This document shows, in pieces, positions 6,708 through 17,479 of a DNA stretch of 33,327 bases. A model generated the notes under the pieces. That model did no database searches, was not told where the DNA came from, and saw only the letters and a program-made list of their open reading frames with translations. Both the position numbers and the translations under genes were made by a program. This stretch comes from an uncultured Collinsella sp. (GTDB taxonomy: Bacteria; Actinomycetota; Coriobacteriia; Coriobacteriales; Coriobacteriaceae), in contig CABVCJ010000017.1 in assembly GCA_902496845.1 (NCBI GenBank), positions 1 through 33,327 of the forward strand, read 5' to 3'. Position 1 is the first letter of the stretch, and each line of letters opens with the position of its first letter.

Positions 6708-9700
6708 TTAGTTGGTCTCGGTCTCGTGGGGAATGCCCTTGGTGTTGATGCGCGCCAGCGTGTACGTCACGTAGTCAGAGTTCGCATAGCCGGCGAGGTT
6801 GCTGGCGTTAACCGGCGTGTCGTTGACACCGACGCCGGACATACGAGCCGTAAGCACCAAGCGGTAGTTGGTATAAGTTTGGCCCTTGCCCTCAACATCT
6901 GTGTTCACCTTAACGCGGAAAGCATGCTTAAAGGCAAGGCTGTTGCCGTCGCGCGTGGCGAACGCGCCGCCAGTCCCCTTGCTATCAGTAAATACGTAGT
7001 TCTTGCCATCGGCGCTCAAAGAGCTGTTAGCCAACTTATCGCTACCGAGCACCGTAATGTAGCTTGAGATGTTGTTGACCGCATCATAACGACCATCATC
7101 TTGGCGGCGCTTCTGCAAGCTCAGCGTGTACGTCACCGTGCTGGCATTGGAGATCATGGCCTCGGCGCCCGCGAGCTTGGACAAATCATACGTTCCCACC
7201 AGAGCGATTTCGCCGTCGGCGGACTTGAGGTCATCGATATTGATGCCCAGCTGCGACTTCTTTGAAGCCTCGAACGCAATAGTCGAGGAGCCCACGTCCA
7301 TGCGGTAGTATCCAGCCATGCCGTCGATGTATGCCGAGTTGCTACTGGTGCTGAGCGTTTCATCATTCGTAGAGAGGTACGCACGGTAGTTGGGCTTTGT
7401 GTACTTATCTGTGCCGCCATTCTGCGAAGCGATAATACCAGCCTGGCACGCAGGCTCCGTCATGGCGAGATTCGCCTCCATGGTGATGGTGAACTCGCTG
7501 CCATGGTTCTTAGCGATTTCGCGAATGCCGGAAAGATCAATTGCCCCAAGACCTGCGTCGGCCAGCGTCAATTTCATGTCCCCGCCATCCGCAGCCCATA
7601 CAGCCGAAGAAGCGTAAGGATCTTCAGCGGTGGTCGTCCTCCATGTCCACTTCGTCTTACCGTTCTCGGTTGAGGCATGCGGAGCATAGTAGTCATTCCC
7701 CACCTTCACATAGAACGAATACGTGCCCTTGGTTCCAGTCGGGTAGCCATGCGCGCCCGCAGCACTGCCGTTCTTCCCGTAGTTCACGAGCGAAGAATCC
7801 AGCTGGTAGTACAGCGCGTCGGAGCTCGTGTATTGCTGGTTCGGGTCGAACTTCACGGTGTCGCTTACCTTCATGGTAAGCGGATAGGTGACATCGTGAA
7901 GCTCCATCTGTTTGATGCCGTTCTCGTTGTTATCGATGAGGTCGTGCGTGTAGTTGGATGTCACGCTGTAGGTCGAGGCCGTATTCTGGTGCCCATCCTC
8001 GGCAGCCTTGTCGTCGGCTGCTTTCTTGCCTCGCAGCAGGTAGTTGATGTGCTCGTTGAGGCTCGTGTCCACCGTGGTGGCGGTGTAGCCGTTGACACCC
8101 GCAGAGCCCGCCGGCGTGCGCACCGCCAAGTAGAAGTTCTCGCTCTTGGGCTCTTCCTTATCAACGGAGAGGGTATAGAACGTGCCCGTCGCGTCGGAAG
8201 AAGTGCGCGTGCGGTAGTACGCGCCATCGACCTTGGCGCCAGCCATCTTCGCGAGTTCGGCCTGGCTCTTGTCCTTGACCTCGGCATCGGTGAGCTTGAC
8301 CCAGGCGCCGTCCTTGTCCCCCTTGGCCGCCACACCCACGATTTCGCTCAGCCACGGCTCGACGTAGGCATTATTGCCGGCATCCACAAAGTCGGTGAGC
8401 TTGACCGACGCCGCTCCGCCCGCGCCCACCGTGCAGTGATATTCACGGTTGTTATGAGCAGTGTCCACGAGCGTGAGCTGTGTGTCCTTGGGCAGCGTGG
8501 CGCCGAAGGTGATGCTCTTGTTGAGCGGGCCCATGGAGCCACCGGCTTCGAGCAGCGTGTTCCAGCCGTAAGCGACTGCCTCGCCCCGGGCGCTGCCATA
8601 GGTCCAGGTAAGGTAACCGGTCATGGTATCGCCGCTGCTCACAAGCACGTGCTTGTCGTATTTTGTCGCATAGTCGGCAGCCTTGAAGTTCGCGCCCTCG
8701 GAGTAGGTGGCAGTGAAGTCGATCTCGAGCATGCGCTTAACGATGATGGGCACCTGCACGCGGTAGCTCTGGCCGGCCTCGCTAAAAGTGACCGTGAGCA
8801 GCGTGAAGCGGCCCCGCTCGTTGTCCCAGTCGGTGCTCGCGCGGAAAACCATGGAGCTCGTGCCGTTGTTGAGCACCTTGAGCGTGGGCGTTTGCGAGGC
8901 GATTGCGTCCTTGACGAAGGCGCCGTTATCGGCAAGCGAGAAGACCTCAGCGGTGGCGGTCACGTGCTTAGCGCTGCCGTTGAGGCGGCGGGCATCGGAA
9001 AAGCCGCCGTTAGTCACGATGTTCAGATACTTCTCGACCGTCGTCGTGTCGTTGCCGGGAATCATGAGTACAGGGAAGTCGGTTGCAGCCTTCTTGTCCG
9101 AAGTAACGTTGTTGGTGTTGAAAGTGCTCTTTGCGCTGTCCGCGCTATAGGTTTTCTTGTTTTGGTACGTACCGTCATCATTGATGCCGCTGATGTTGGT
9201 GTAGGTGTAGCGGCCGGGAACGCTTTCGCCCGCTTGGCTTTGGATGGTCGTCGCGGTGTCAATGGCGGCACCGTCGCCAAACAGATAGCGATCAGTGGCG
9301 TCGGCGGCGGAGGCACGCACCGCCAGCGTGCTCACGGGGCTCGTGGTCACGTACGGGCTTGCCGCCGTGGTAGCGGTATCGTCCGCACCGTAGAGCGTGG
9401 TGTCCTTGCCGGGTACGTCGAGCCTGTCGTTGTAGTCTCCGAACGCGATGTAGGTTTTCTTGTTAACGGCGGCCGTATTGGTCGTGTAAACCATCGGCGG
9501 CAGGTCGCTCGTGGTCTTGCCCTTGCCAGGCTTTACGTCCACGCCCGCTGCGGAAAGGCTATAGCCGCCTGTGTCGACCTCGCCCAAGAGCACACCCTGC
9601 TTAGCGTCAGATTTATAGATATTGCTGTCCATGAGCACGTTTACCAGATGAAACTGGCCGCGGCCGTCGCCCGCGATGCCACCGTTGGATGTTCCGCCAA

Positions 9701-12700
9701 ACGTGGTGTTGGAAACCTTTGTGTTGGTGACGTTGATGACATCGGACCCGCTGTTAATCGCGCCAAGTAGACCGCCGCTCCAGCTGCCATTGATCGCAGC
9801 GTTCTCAATTGCGATGTTGTTGCAGGTTATGTTCACATTGCTGAAGTAGTAGCCAATAAGCCCGCCCGAGCATTGGTCGGTACCGGCGATGTTAACGTTC
9901 TTGACGTTGCAGTCCTCGAACCAGTACGTGTTAGGGCTGCCGCTGCTCGTGACCTCGCCAATCAGTCCGCCCGCATTGCGGATTTTGAAGTTCTTTCCGG
10001 TACCATCGCCGATGACGGCGTTCTTGGTGCCGGTCCCGGCATCAATGCGCACGTTGCTCATAGAAATAACGCCGCCATCGACGCGCCCGACCACGCCGCC
10101 GGCGCCCATATACCTATCGGTATTCTCCCCGGTGGCAAGCACATTCACCCCAGAGATGACTGTCGTGCTCGACGGGATGACCGCTTTTGTGGTGCCGATG
10201 TAGGTGTTGACCGAGATATGGCTTGATTTGGCAAAGCCGATCACACCGCCCACGTAGAGATTTGTTCCCGTGGCGGTTAGGGTCGAATTTTCGCCAACAG
10301 CCTTCTCGCTCACCCCTTCGGACGCGGTTGTCCACACACCGCTCGACGAGGCGACCGTTCCCACGTAGCCGCCGACGTACTTCTCGCCCTCGACGTTAAG
10401 ACCGGTGTATGAGCAGTCATTGAGATACATGGGTGCCCACGTGGAGCTGAATTTGACCATATAGGTCACATCACTGTCCGTACTTCGGCTGGCGCGGCCC
10501 GAGCTGCCAAGAAGCCCTCCCACGCTCTTTGCGCCCGACACGGTGCAGTTATTCATCTGCACGTTGCGGTAGACGCCGCACGTGTTGCCATCGTAGTTAG
10601 CCGTTGCGCCCGCCAAAAGACCGGTGCCGATAAGGTCGTTCGATGCTGTTCCCGTTGTGGCGCCGCCGTTGGCGGCGATATAGGTGAGCGCTACATTGCA
10701 GCTGCTAAAGGTAAGGTCTTTGACCTGCGCTCCACCGTTCGCGGTGACGCTCTGCCCCACATTGGTGGAGGTAAACATCACGGTGTTGAACAGGCCGCCT
10801 ACGCCCGAGACCTTATAGTCGTCATCGGCGTATTCGACGGCGCCGTAGGCAGCGTCTTTGGTGCCCACCGTGATGGTGGCTCCGTTGCCGTCGATCGTGG
10901 CTACGTGCGGCGTGATGCGGTCGCGGTCGGTGGTCGCCTCGTTCGAGTCGCAGGCATTGGAATAGTAGCGGCCGTTAAGGCCCACATATCCCGTGCCGTA
11001 ACCGGTCATATCGTAGGGGGCGCCCTGTTTGAACTCCAGGCTCATGCCGATCGATTTCGACGCGCACACGTAGCCCGTTTGGTAGTTGGCAGCATAAGAC
11101 GCCACCAGGTAGGGCGAGTTCACGTCGTTGTCCGCGTCGAGGGGTCCGTGCCAGCCCTGCTTGCCGGGAGCCTTCTGGTCATCATTTTTGGCGGCTTCGA
11201 AATCGCTGGCGACACCCGCGGGCTTGCCCACACTGTCGTAGCTGGCATTTCGTACCTTGCCATAGTTCTTGTTGCCAAACAGGTAGCCTTCTATCGCCGG
11301 ATCTTGCGTATCGCTGCCCCAGTACGCCTTGGAGCCGCGGAACACGCCATAATCGGCATAGTTGGTATGTGCCGCACCAGCACCCGCACCCGAGCTGATG
11401 ATAGCCGAGAGCACCAAAAGGCCCTGGGCGTTTTCCACCGTAGTCACGGGCGCCTCAGCGTTGGTGCCGATGTACTTGTTGTCGGTGCCCGTGGTGGTGA
11501 CACAGGGGGTTCCCTTGTTTATGAGCTCGTTGATTTTGTAGTTGGCGTCACCGTTATCGACGTTGCAGCCCTCGCTAAAGGCATAGCCGTCGATCACGCG
11601 GCCAACGTAAGGGTTATCGTACTGGTCATACTTTGCGGCATCTTCCTCAATGGGCTTGTACTTTTTGTTCTTTGTACCACCACGCCACGAGGTGCCCGTA
11701 TGGCGGAAAATCACGCCGCCACCCGCAATAGCGCCAACGTAGCCGCCAATGGGAACAAGATGCGATCTGCTGACATCGGGGTTGCTGACAACGGTAAAGC
11801 CGTACGCTGTCGAACCGTTATTTGGATCGTTTACGACCACGCCATCAATAATGTTATCGCCGCCAAGAATGCAGCCGATAACGCCACCGAAAAACGCTGT
11901 CGGAACGCCGTCCTCATCCTTATCAGAATAAGTAATAGTCGCCTGCGCATTCACATAGTTGATGTTGAGATTGCGCACCACGCTGCCATAGCTATAGGGA
12001 ATGAGACCGCGAAGGTCGCCCTTGTTATTTTCAATCTCAATTGCCGCAGTTGACTTGCCTAGGTCGCCAACAATTACGCCACGGAACGGATTGGCCTTGT
12101 TGCCAAATCCGCCAAACGAGGCCGCATCGACGGTAATCTTATTGCCCTCAGGAGGCTCAATGCTGTAATACGCACTCTGCACATAGCGGTGCATGGTTTC
12201 GTCGCTCAACGTCTGCGAGGGATCGGTCGTTGCATCGCCGTTCTTCTTCTCCCATTTACTCTCGCTTGGATTGCTCTGCTTATAGACGTACACGACCTCG
12301 TTGTCGGTATTTGGCTTGGCGCTCCGTCGCATACAAAGCTCGGATTGATTGGCGGCAATAGTGACTTCCCAGCCATCCAACGCCACGCTGTTGTTGATGT
12401 AGTTAGCGATGGTGTACATTTCCGTCGCGTCCTTAACGGTGTACGGATCGCCATACGTACCGCATCCCGTCATCAGGTTAGAGATGCGCTGGTTAACCTT
12501 GATTTCGTGATACTGGACGCCATCCTCGGTGACTTTTCCCTTGGCTACATAAGGAAGATAGTCGCTAAACCAAGGCCTTTCGGCATCCGTCGACTCGCCC
12601 TTTACCTTTACAAACCCTTCGTTGGTGCCATACGTCGCCTTATCGTAATACCAAAGTTGCTTGCCGGAGTACTCCCCCTTGGCATCGATTTCGCTTCCAT

Positions 12701-15700
12701 ATGTCACCTTGCCCGCATCGGCTTCAGCCCTAGTAAAGGTATAGTCCGCAGAGCCCGTACCCGTGCTTTTGTAGCCAAAACTCTCCAGCAGGCTCGCATG
12801 GGTGAAGATCGTATCGTTCTTTTTGCTGGGCAAGCTGATTTGCTCAAACTTCGCCGTCACCTGATCGGAATTTTTTCCCACGCCGAGTCTGCCGAAGAGC
12901 GAGGTTGCCGCCGTGTCCCCTTTCGCATAACTAAGGGTTGAAGAAATATTCTTAGCGCTCAGGTTCACGCATGTCTGCATCTCGTTGATAAGCAGAGGAG
13001 CATAGCTGGTATTGCCGTTCACACCGTCGACCGTCAAGCCGTCGAGTGTCAGACCATCTATCTCGAGCTGCGCCACATTAGTCTCATTGATGGGCCCATA
13101 GATACAGCGGCACACAAGTGCACCGGACGAACTTCCCTCATCGTTCACAACAGAGCCCACGGTGCCTGCAAGCGTGACATTTTTAACCTTGAGGCTGCCC
13201 GTATGGGTTCCGATGAGAGCGCAGTGCATATTTTCGTGCTGCGTGGCTTCGCTATTCTTTTTGTTACCTTCTTGCTCAGCTTTAATGTCGGAATAATGGA
13301 ACGTAATCGTTGCATTATTCACAGTAACCGTTGAGCCCTTCGCGGGGTCAGTAGGATAGAAACTGTATCCATCTAAATTGATTTCCACGCCCGCGCTGTC
13401 GCTCGTGCCAATATTGTTTCCTTTGAAAATTTCCTGATTCCCCGGGATGATATAGGTCTGAATTGCAGGGGGCGCATACAAATACGCGCACCAAAGCAGT
13501 AGGTACTCTGCGGAATCCATCCAACTGCTTGCGCTGCTATTTTTTTCGTTGTTGCCTACCTCAGCATACGCTTTGTCAAGATTGTAGTAATACCTCGTCC
13601 AGGCATTCGTTTTGTGGTTACTGCCGAAAGCCGACCGATTCTGATAGCTGTTGTCACTTCCCGGCTCTCCACTCATGTTGAGCTTGCCGCCATTGGCACC
13701 GTCATTGGTATGCAGCGAAACGACAACGTTCCATTCGCCATCAATAAGCTTGCTGCCGGCTTCGTTGCCATAGGCAGGCTTAGTGCCATTGCCAACCCAT
13801 TCATCAAACGAAGTATCACTGTCGTCGCTTTTGATTGCCGTGTTGTTGATTTTCACGCCATTGCCCGCAGCAGCATTGACCTTATATGCAGTATCCCAAC
13901 TTGCCCTGTTCTCCAAGTACAAGCCGCTATAAGTTTCTACTCCATATGTTGAGGAATTCTCCGTTCTGCCACCTCGGCCGATGAGCAGGCCAAGCACCGC
14001 TGCCTTATCGGCATTAATGGTTGCGTTCGAAAGATCGATGGCGTAGTCGTTGATGATCCAGTGGCCGCTGGCGGCGTATACGAGGCCGCCGACCTCGGTA
14101 GAGCCATTTGCGGTCACGGTCGTGTTGTTGGTAGTTTTGAGGGCGTAGGTGCTGTCGCTGGTATTCGCAGCAGCACCGCCAATGGTGACGATGGCGTTGC
14201 CCCAGCTGTAGCCCAGAAGACCACCGGCGCCGTTGAGCTTGTCGCCGTTCTTGCCCACGGTCATAGCGAATTCACTAAAGCTAAGACCGGTAATGGTAAC
14301 GTTCTTCTCGTTCGATCCCTGCACAATGCAGCCGATAAAGCCACCGACTTGGGCAATCTTGCCGCCGGTGCAATCGCCGGTTTTGATTTTGCCGCCGACT
14401 TCGAGGCGCGTAACATTGAATGTCGAGGTATAGTCGCCCACATAGCCGATGGCGCCGCCAATGCGCATATTGCCGTTAAGCGTTTGAGCTTTAGTGATGG
14501 TCGCCTGGGCCTTGCTGTTGCCCTCAAACGCAACCGTAGAAGCCGCCGACACGCTGCCCGCAATACCACCAATGTTCACTTCGTTGCTGAACGTATCATC
14601 ACACGCGATATTCGTTTTGCACGTTACGCCAGACAATGACAGGTTGCCGACGATGGCACCCGCAAGCGACCCGGCATCGACAGCCGAACCGTTATCGAAC
14701 TTCATGGAGCCAGCGATTGTGACGTTGGAGATGGTTGCGCCGTTGACGGACGCGAACAAGCCCAAGCGGCCGTGGCGGTAGATTTTACCGTTGCCGTTGC
14801 TCGTGTCATTGCCGTCGAGCACAGCTTTACCGCGCATGCCGTACGGCTCGCCGACGGCAAGGTTAATTGTGCCGTTGCCATTTGTGCCGCCACCGTTCAA
14901 CGTTCCCGAGAAAACTTGCGAGCCGTCTGCACGATCCTGCGTGAAACCCGTTAGGCCCGTGCCCTTGAGATCAATAGTGCCGTTCACCGTAATGGTCGAG
15001 GACTGCAAGCCGTTAAGGTTGTTTTCGGTAACGCCGTCAACCATCGAGTAGTAGCCGTTGGTTTGCCAGGTAATCGCCAGCTTTGCGAAATCGTCGATAC
15101 TTGCCAGCGCAAATGCATCGCCAGTTTTTACGAGCTTAGAGCTAAAGTTCCACTGGTGCGCTTCGTTGATGGAGATGAGGTTCTCGCTCAACGGGTTGCC
15201 CAAGCGAATGACTTGGCCGTAGCTGTACACGTCATCGATCTTGACGGGCGTAGAGGGGCGCTTATATTGCCATTTCATGGTATCGCCTGCGGCGGTGCCG
15301 CTATCGCTTCCGCTACCGGCGGCAAAAATCAGTGAGTTGAAGTTCTCATAAATCAGCTGCGCGGTGTGATCATTTTCCACGAAGGTGGCATCCGACAGGT
15401 CGGTGATACCGCTGAACTTGACGATGCCGAGCCACGACGACCCAACGACTCCGGCAAAGCCGCCGTTTGTGCCGCCGATGGTAGCGCCGCTGGCGGTTTT
15501 GACCTTCAGGCCACGCACTTCTAGAACGTTGTTTGTGTCCACGACGCCCACGGCGCCGCCGTATTTGCCATTTGCACTGGCGTAGCCCGAGGTTGAGCAC
15601 GTCACTGTTGCATCACTGATGACCACGGCGGACACGTTAGCACTCCTGCCGCCTTCGCCAAGGTAGCCTACTAGGCCGCCTGCGTAGGTGAGTTTGCCGT

Positions 15701-17411
15701 TGGAGCCCACGCCGAACGACACCGCAGTATCACCCTGCACCGTAAAGGCATGCAGCGCGTCGCCGTTCTTCTTCCCCCACAGCTTACCCACCAAGCCGCC
15801 GTAGTTGCCGTGCTTGTTGTCATCCTTGCCGTTTTGTAGCGTGCTTGTATACGAACCGCCATTGACGGCCACATCGCCGTTCGATATGTCGAGTACGCCG
15901 AACAGTCCACCGGCGGAAGGGGCAGCGCTCGTGTTGGACACACTGAGCGCCACGCCCTTGCCAAAGTCGAAGATGCCGCTGTTGATGGTGAATGCGTCGG
16001 CAAACGAGGCGTCGCCGATAAGGCCACCTGCATACGTCCCGGCAGATGACGATCCAACCGCATACGCGGGCTTGATGACAATGGCCTTGCCCGAGGCGTC
16101 TTTTCCGCTGTTATCCTTGCCCACGGTGAGCGTGAGCTTAGTCGCCTTACCGATAAGACCGCCCGTCGCGTTTTTACCTGCGACACTCAGCGCCGAGACA
16201 TCGATGCCAGTTGGTAGGGCGACGGTGGCACCCTCCTGCGCCTCGCCGATAAGGCCTCCTGCGTTGGCACCATCGGCTGTCGCGTTGATGGTGGGCGTGC
16301 CGTCGAGGTTGTCCGGCAGGGTAAGGCCCGCAAGCGTAAACGATGCTCTTTCGGCAAGGGTGTTCACAAGCAAGCCCATGTTGCCTGCGCTCGATTGCAT
16401 ATCGACTGCCAGGGGGCTGTTCGCGCTTGTTGTATAGGTGGCGTTAAGCGTGAGCGCGCCCGTGACCTCGCCCACAAGCGGCGAGGTTAGCTTGCAGATG
16501 TCCTTTTCGGCATCGCTTTTGGGCGTGCCCACGGTAACGGTGGCAGCAAGCGTCTTGTCCGCACCCGTGACCTTTGCGGCCACGATGGGCTGGGCATCGG
16601 TACCCTTCCAGGTGAGCTTTACGGTGCTGTTGGCGTCGCTGAGCTCGATGTTGTTGAAGAGCGTCTTGTTGACGGTCAGGGTCCTGTCGCCGAGGTTGAG
16701 CGCGCCTTTGAAAGGGTAGGCATCGCTGCCGAAGCCCTGGAACGTGAGGCTACCCAGGCCGTCCACGATCTCCGCGCCGCACACGTCGAAGTCGATGCCG
16801 GTCGAGCCACCTTTGGAGATGTTCGCGTTCTGGTAGATGGCGGGATCGGTATTGGAGATGGCGATAAGGTCGGCGTTGGACTCAAAGGTAATGGCCGTAA
16901 CGGCGTCCGAGTCGTCAGTGATGACATCGCCGTCACCCAACACGCGCCTGAGGGCCTCGACAGTAGCGATGGTGGGGGCAGTGTTTGCCTGATCAGCAGC
17001 ATCCGCGTCCGCGTCATCCGCTTGTTCTTCGTCAGCAGCACCCTCATCGGCAGCCGCATCGTCTTGGGACGCGTCGCCCCCCGCTGGAGCATCGCCGCTG
17101 GTGGTTCCATCGGTCGTGGAGTCCTGCGATTCGCCAGCGTTGGTAGAACCGTCGCCGCCCTCGGTAGCGCCAGCGTCGGCACCCGGAGTCGTTGCGACAT
17201 CATCAGATGTAGCCTGGTCAGCATCTTGCAGCGCGGTGGCCACAGCATCCTGTACGGAGCGCGCCGTGTTGCCCGCGGCGCGCGCGGCGGAGACAGACGC
17301 CTCCATAACGGCGTCGAGCTCTTGCGCGAACACCTCTGTGGAAGGCGCGAGCGCCTGGAAAATCATGATCGCAGTCAGGCATGCGGTTGTTATGCGCTTT
17401 GCCGTTCTCAT
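6708..17411 (-). CDS. Giant secreted GLUG-repeat surface protein (3567 aa)
   Basis: This is a very large extracellular protein. A Sec signal peptide covers residues 1 to about 29 (cleavage probably after EVFA). An acidic Asp/Ala/Thr/Gly-rich spacer follows to about 150. From about 385 to 2580 the chain is built of Gly-rich beta-helix-like segments with many GGLIG, GGLVG, GGFIG or GGAVG motifs, typical of GLUG repeats in large adhesins and IgA-protease N-termini. At about 1650 a GTYGDPY...EMYTIANYIN segment resembles the cap that opens such helices. The last 980 or so residues lack GLUG motifs and look like beta-sandwich modules. No LPXTG motif, C-terminal membrane helix or wall-binding repeat is visible. 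GAGGTAGG precedes the ATG. It is the last gene of an operon with three membrane-anchored proteins. Adhesion or matrix formation is an inference. Confidence 0.85.
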   Translation of the reverse strand: MRTAKRITTACLTAIMIFQALAPSTEVFAQELDAVMEASVSAARAAGNTARSVQDAVATALQDADQATSDDVATTPGADAGATEGGDGSTNAGESQDSTTDGTTSGDAPAGGDASQDDAAADEGAADEEQADDADADAADQANTAPTIATVEALRRVLGDGDVITDDSDAVTAITFESNADLIAISNTDPAIYQNANISKGGSTGIDFDVCGAEIVDGLGSLTFQGFGSDAYPFKGALNLGDRTLTVNKTLFNNIELSDANSTVKLTWKGTDAQPIVAAKVTGADKTLAATVTVGTPKSDAEKDICKLTSPLVGEVTGALTLNATYTTSANSPLAVDMQSSAGNMGLLVNTLAERASFTLAGLTLPDNLDGTPTINATADGANAGGLIGEAQEGATVALPTGIDVSALSVAGKNATGGLIGKATKLTLTVGKDNSGKDASGKAIVIKPAYAVGSSSAGTYAGGLIGDASFADAFTINSGIFDFGKGVALSVSNTSAAPSAGGLFGVLDISNGDVAVNGGSYTSTLQNGKDDNKHGNYGGLVGKLWGKKNGDALHAFTVQGDTAVSFGVGSNGKLTYAGGLVGYLGEGGRSANVSAVVISDATVTCSTSGYASANGKYGGAVGVVDTNNVLEVRGLKVKTASGATIGGTNGGFAGVVGSSWLGIVKFSGITDLSDATFVENDHTAQLIYENFNSLIFAAGSGSDSGTAAGDTMKWQYKRPSTPVKIDDVYSYGQVIRLGNPLSENLISINEAHQWNFSSKLVKTGDAFALASIDDFAKLAITWQTNGYYSMVDGVTENNLNGLQSSTITVNGTIDLKGTGLTGFTQDRADGSQVFSGTLNGGGTNGNGTINLAVGEPYGMRGKAVLDGNDTSNGNGKIYRHGRLGLFASVNGATISNVTIAGSMKFDNGSAVDAGSLAGAIVGNLSLSGVTCKTNIACDDTFSNEVNIGGIAGSVSAASTVAFEGNSKAQATITKAQTLNGNMRIGGAIGYVGDYTSTFNVTRLEVGGKIKTGDCTGGKIAQVGGFIGCIVQGSNEKNVTITGLSFSEFAMTVGKNGDKLNGAGGLLGYSWGNAIVTIGGAAANTSDSTYALKTTNNTTVTANGSTEVGGLVYAASGHWIINDYAIDLSNATINADKAAVLGLLIGRGGRTENSSTYGVETYSGLYLENRASWDTAYKVNAAAGNGVKINNTAIKSDDSDTSFDEWVGNGTKPAYGNEAGSKLIDGEWNVVVSLHTNDGANGGKLNMSGEPGSDNSYQNRSAFGSNHKTNAWTRYYYNLDKAYAEVGNNEKNSSASSWMDSAEYLLLWCAYLYAPPAIQTYIIPGNQEIFKGNNIGTSDSAGVEINLDGYSFYPTDPAKGSTVTVNNATITFHYSDIKAEQEGNKKNSEATQHENMHCALIGTHTGSLKVKNVTLAGTVGSVVNDEGSSSGALVCRCIYGPINETNVAQLEIDGLTLDGLTVDGVNGNTSYAPLLINEMQTCVNLSAKNISSTLSYAKGDTAATSLFGRLGVGKNSDQVTAKFEQISLPSKKNDTIFTHASLLESFGYKSTGTGSADYTFTRAEADAGKVTYGSEIDAKGEYSGKQLWYYDKATYGTNEGFVKVKGESTDAERPWFSDYLPYVAKGKVTEDGVQYHEIKVNQRISNLMTGCGTYGDPYTVKDATEMYTIANYINNSVALDGWEVTIAANQSELCMRRSAKPNTDNEVVYVYKQSNPSESKWEKKNGDATTDPSQTLSDETMHRYVQSAYYSIEPPEGNKITVDAASFGGFGNKANPFRGVIVGDLGKSTAAIEIENNKGDLRGLIPYSYGSVVRNLNINYVNAQATITYSDKDEDGVPTAFFGGVIGCILGGDNIIDGVVVNDPNNGSTAYGFTVVSNPDVSRSHLVPIGGYVGAIAGGGVIFRHTGTSWRGGTKNKKYKPIEEDAAKYDQYDNPYVGRVIDGYAFSEGCNVDNGDANYKINELINKGTPCVTTTGTDNKYIGTNAEAPVTTVENAQGLLVLSAIISSGAGAGAAHTNYADYGVFRGSKAYWGSDTQDPAIEGYLFGNKNYGKVRNASYDSVGKPAGVASDFEAAKNDDQKAPGKQGWHGPLDADNDVNSPYLVASYAANYQTGYVCASKSIGMSLEFKQGAPYDMTGYGTGYVGLNGRYYSNACDSNEATTDRDRITPHVATIDGNGATITVGTKDAAYGAVEYADDDYKVSGVGGLFNTVMFTSTNVGQSVTANGGAQVKDLTFSSCNVALTYIAANGGATTGTASNDLIGTGLLAGATANYDGNTCGVYRNVQMNNCTVSGAKSVGGLLGSSGRASRSTDSDVTYMVKFSSTWAPMYLNDCSYTGLNVEGEKYVGGYVGTVASSSGVWTTASEGVSEKAVGENSTLTATGTNLYVGGVIGFAKSSHISVNTYIGTTKAVIPSSTTVISGVNVLATGENTDRYMGAGGVVGRVDGGVISMSNVRIDAGTGTKNAVIGDGTGKNFKIRNAGGLIGEVTSSGSPNTYWFEDCNVKNVNIAGTDQCSGGLIGYYFSNVNITCNNIAIENAAINGSWSGGLLGAINSGSDVINVTNTKVSNTTFGGTSNGGIAGDGRGQFHLVNVLMDSNIYKSDAKQGVLLGEVDTGGYSLSAAGVDVKPGKGKTTSDLPPMVYTTNTAAVNKKTYIAFGDYNDRLDVPGKDTTLYGADDTATTAASPYVTTSPVSTLAVRASAADATDRYLFGDGAAIDTATTIQSQAGESVPGRYTYTNISGINDDGTYQNKKTYSADSAKSTFNTNNVTSDKKAATDFPVLMIPGNDTTTVEKYLNIVTNGGFSDARRLNGSAKHVTATAEVFSLADNGAFVKDAIASQTPTLKVLNNGTSSMVFRASTDWDNERGRFTLLTVTFSEAGQSYRVQVPIIVKRMLEIDFTATYSEGANFKAADYATKYDKHVLVSSGDTMTGYLTWTYGSARGEAVAYGWNTLLEAGGSMGPLNKSITFGATLPKDTQLTLVDTAHNNREYHCTVGAGGAASVKLTDFVDAGNNAYVEPWLSEIVGVAAKGDKDGAWVKLTDAEVKDKSQAELAKMAGAKVDGAYYRTRTSSDATGTFYTLSVDKEEPKSENFYLAVRTPAGSAGVNGYTATTVDTSLNEHINYLLRGKKAADDKAAEDGHQNTASTYSVTSNYTHDLIDNNENGIKQMELHDVTYPLTMKVSDTVKFDPNQQYTSSDALYYQLDSSLVNYGKNGSAAGAHGYPTGTKGTYSFYVKVGNDYYAPHASTENGKTKWTWRTTTAEDPYASSAVWAADGGDMKLTLADAGLGAIDLSGIREIAKNHGSEFTITMEANLAMTEPACQAGIIASQNGGTDKYTKPNYRAYLSTNDETLSTSSNSAYIDGMAGYYRMDVGSSTIAFEASKKSQLGINIDDLKSADGEIALVGTYDLSKLAGAEAMISNASTVTYTLSLQKRRQDDGRYDAVNNISSYITVLGSDKLANSSLSADGKNYVFTDSKGTGGAFATRDGNSLAFKHAFRVKVNTDVEGKGQTYTNYRLVLTARMSGVGVNDTPVNASNLAGYANSDYVTYTLARINTKGIPHETETN

Positions 17412-17479
17412 CTGGTCCTACCTCGTTCTATCTCATGCCCCGTGCGGGGTCTCAAAATCTATGCTTGCGGATCGCTCGG

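Noticed and set aside
7677..9770. A 697-codon open frame on the plus strand inside the giant gene
   Set aside because: It is the antisense shadow of the GLUG protein, with no ribosome site and no recognisable domain.
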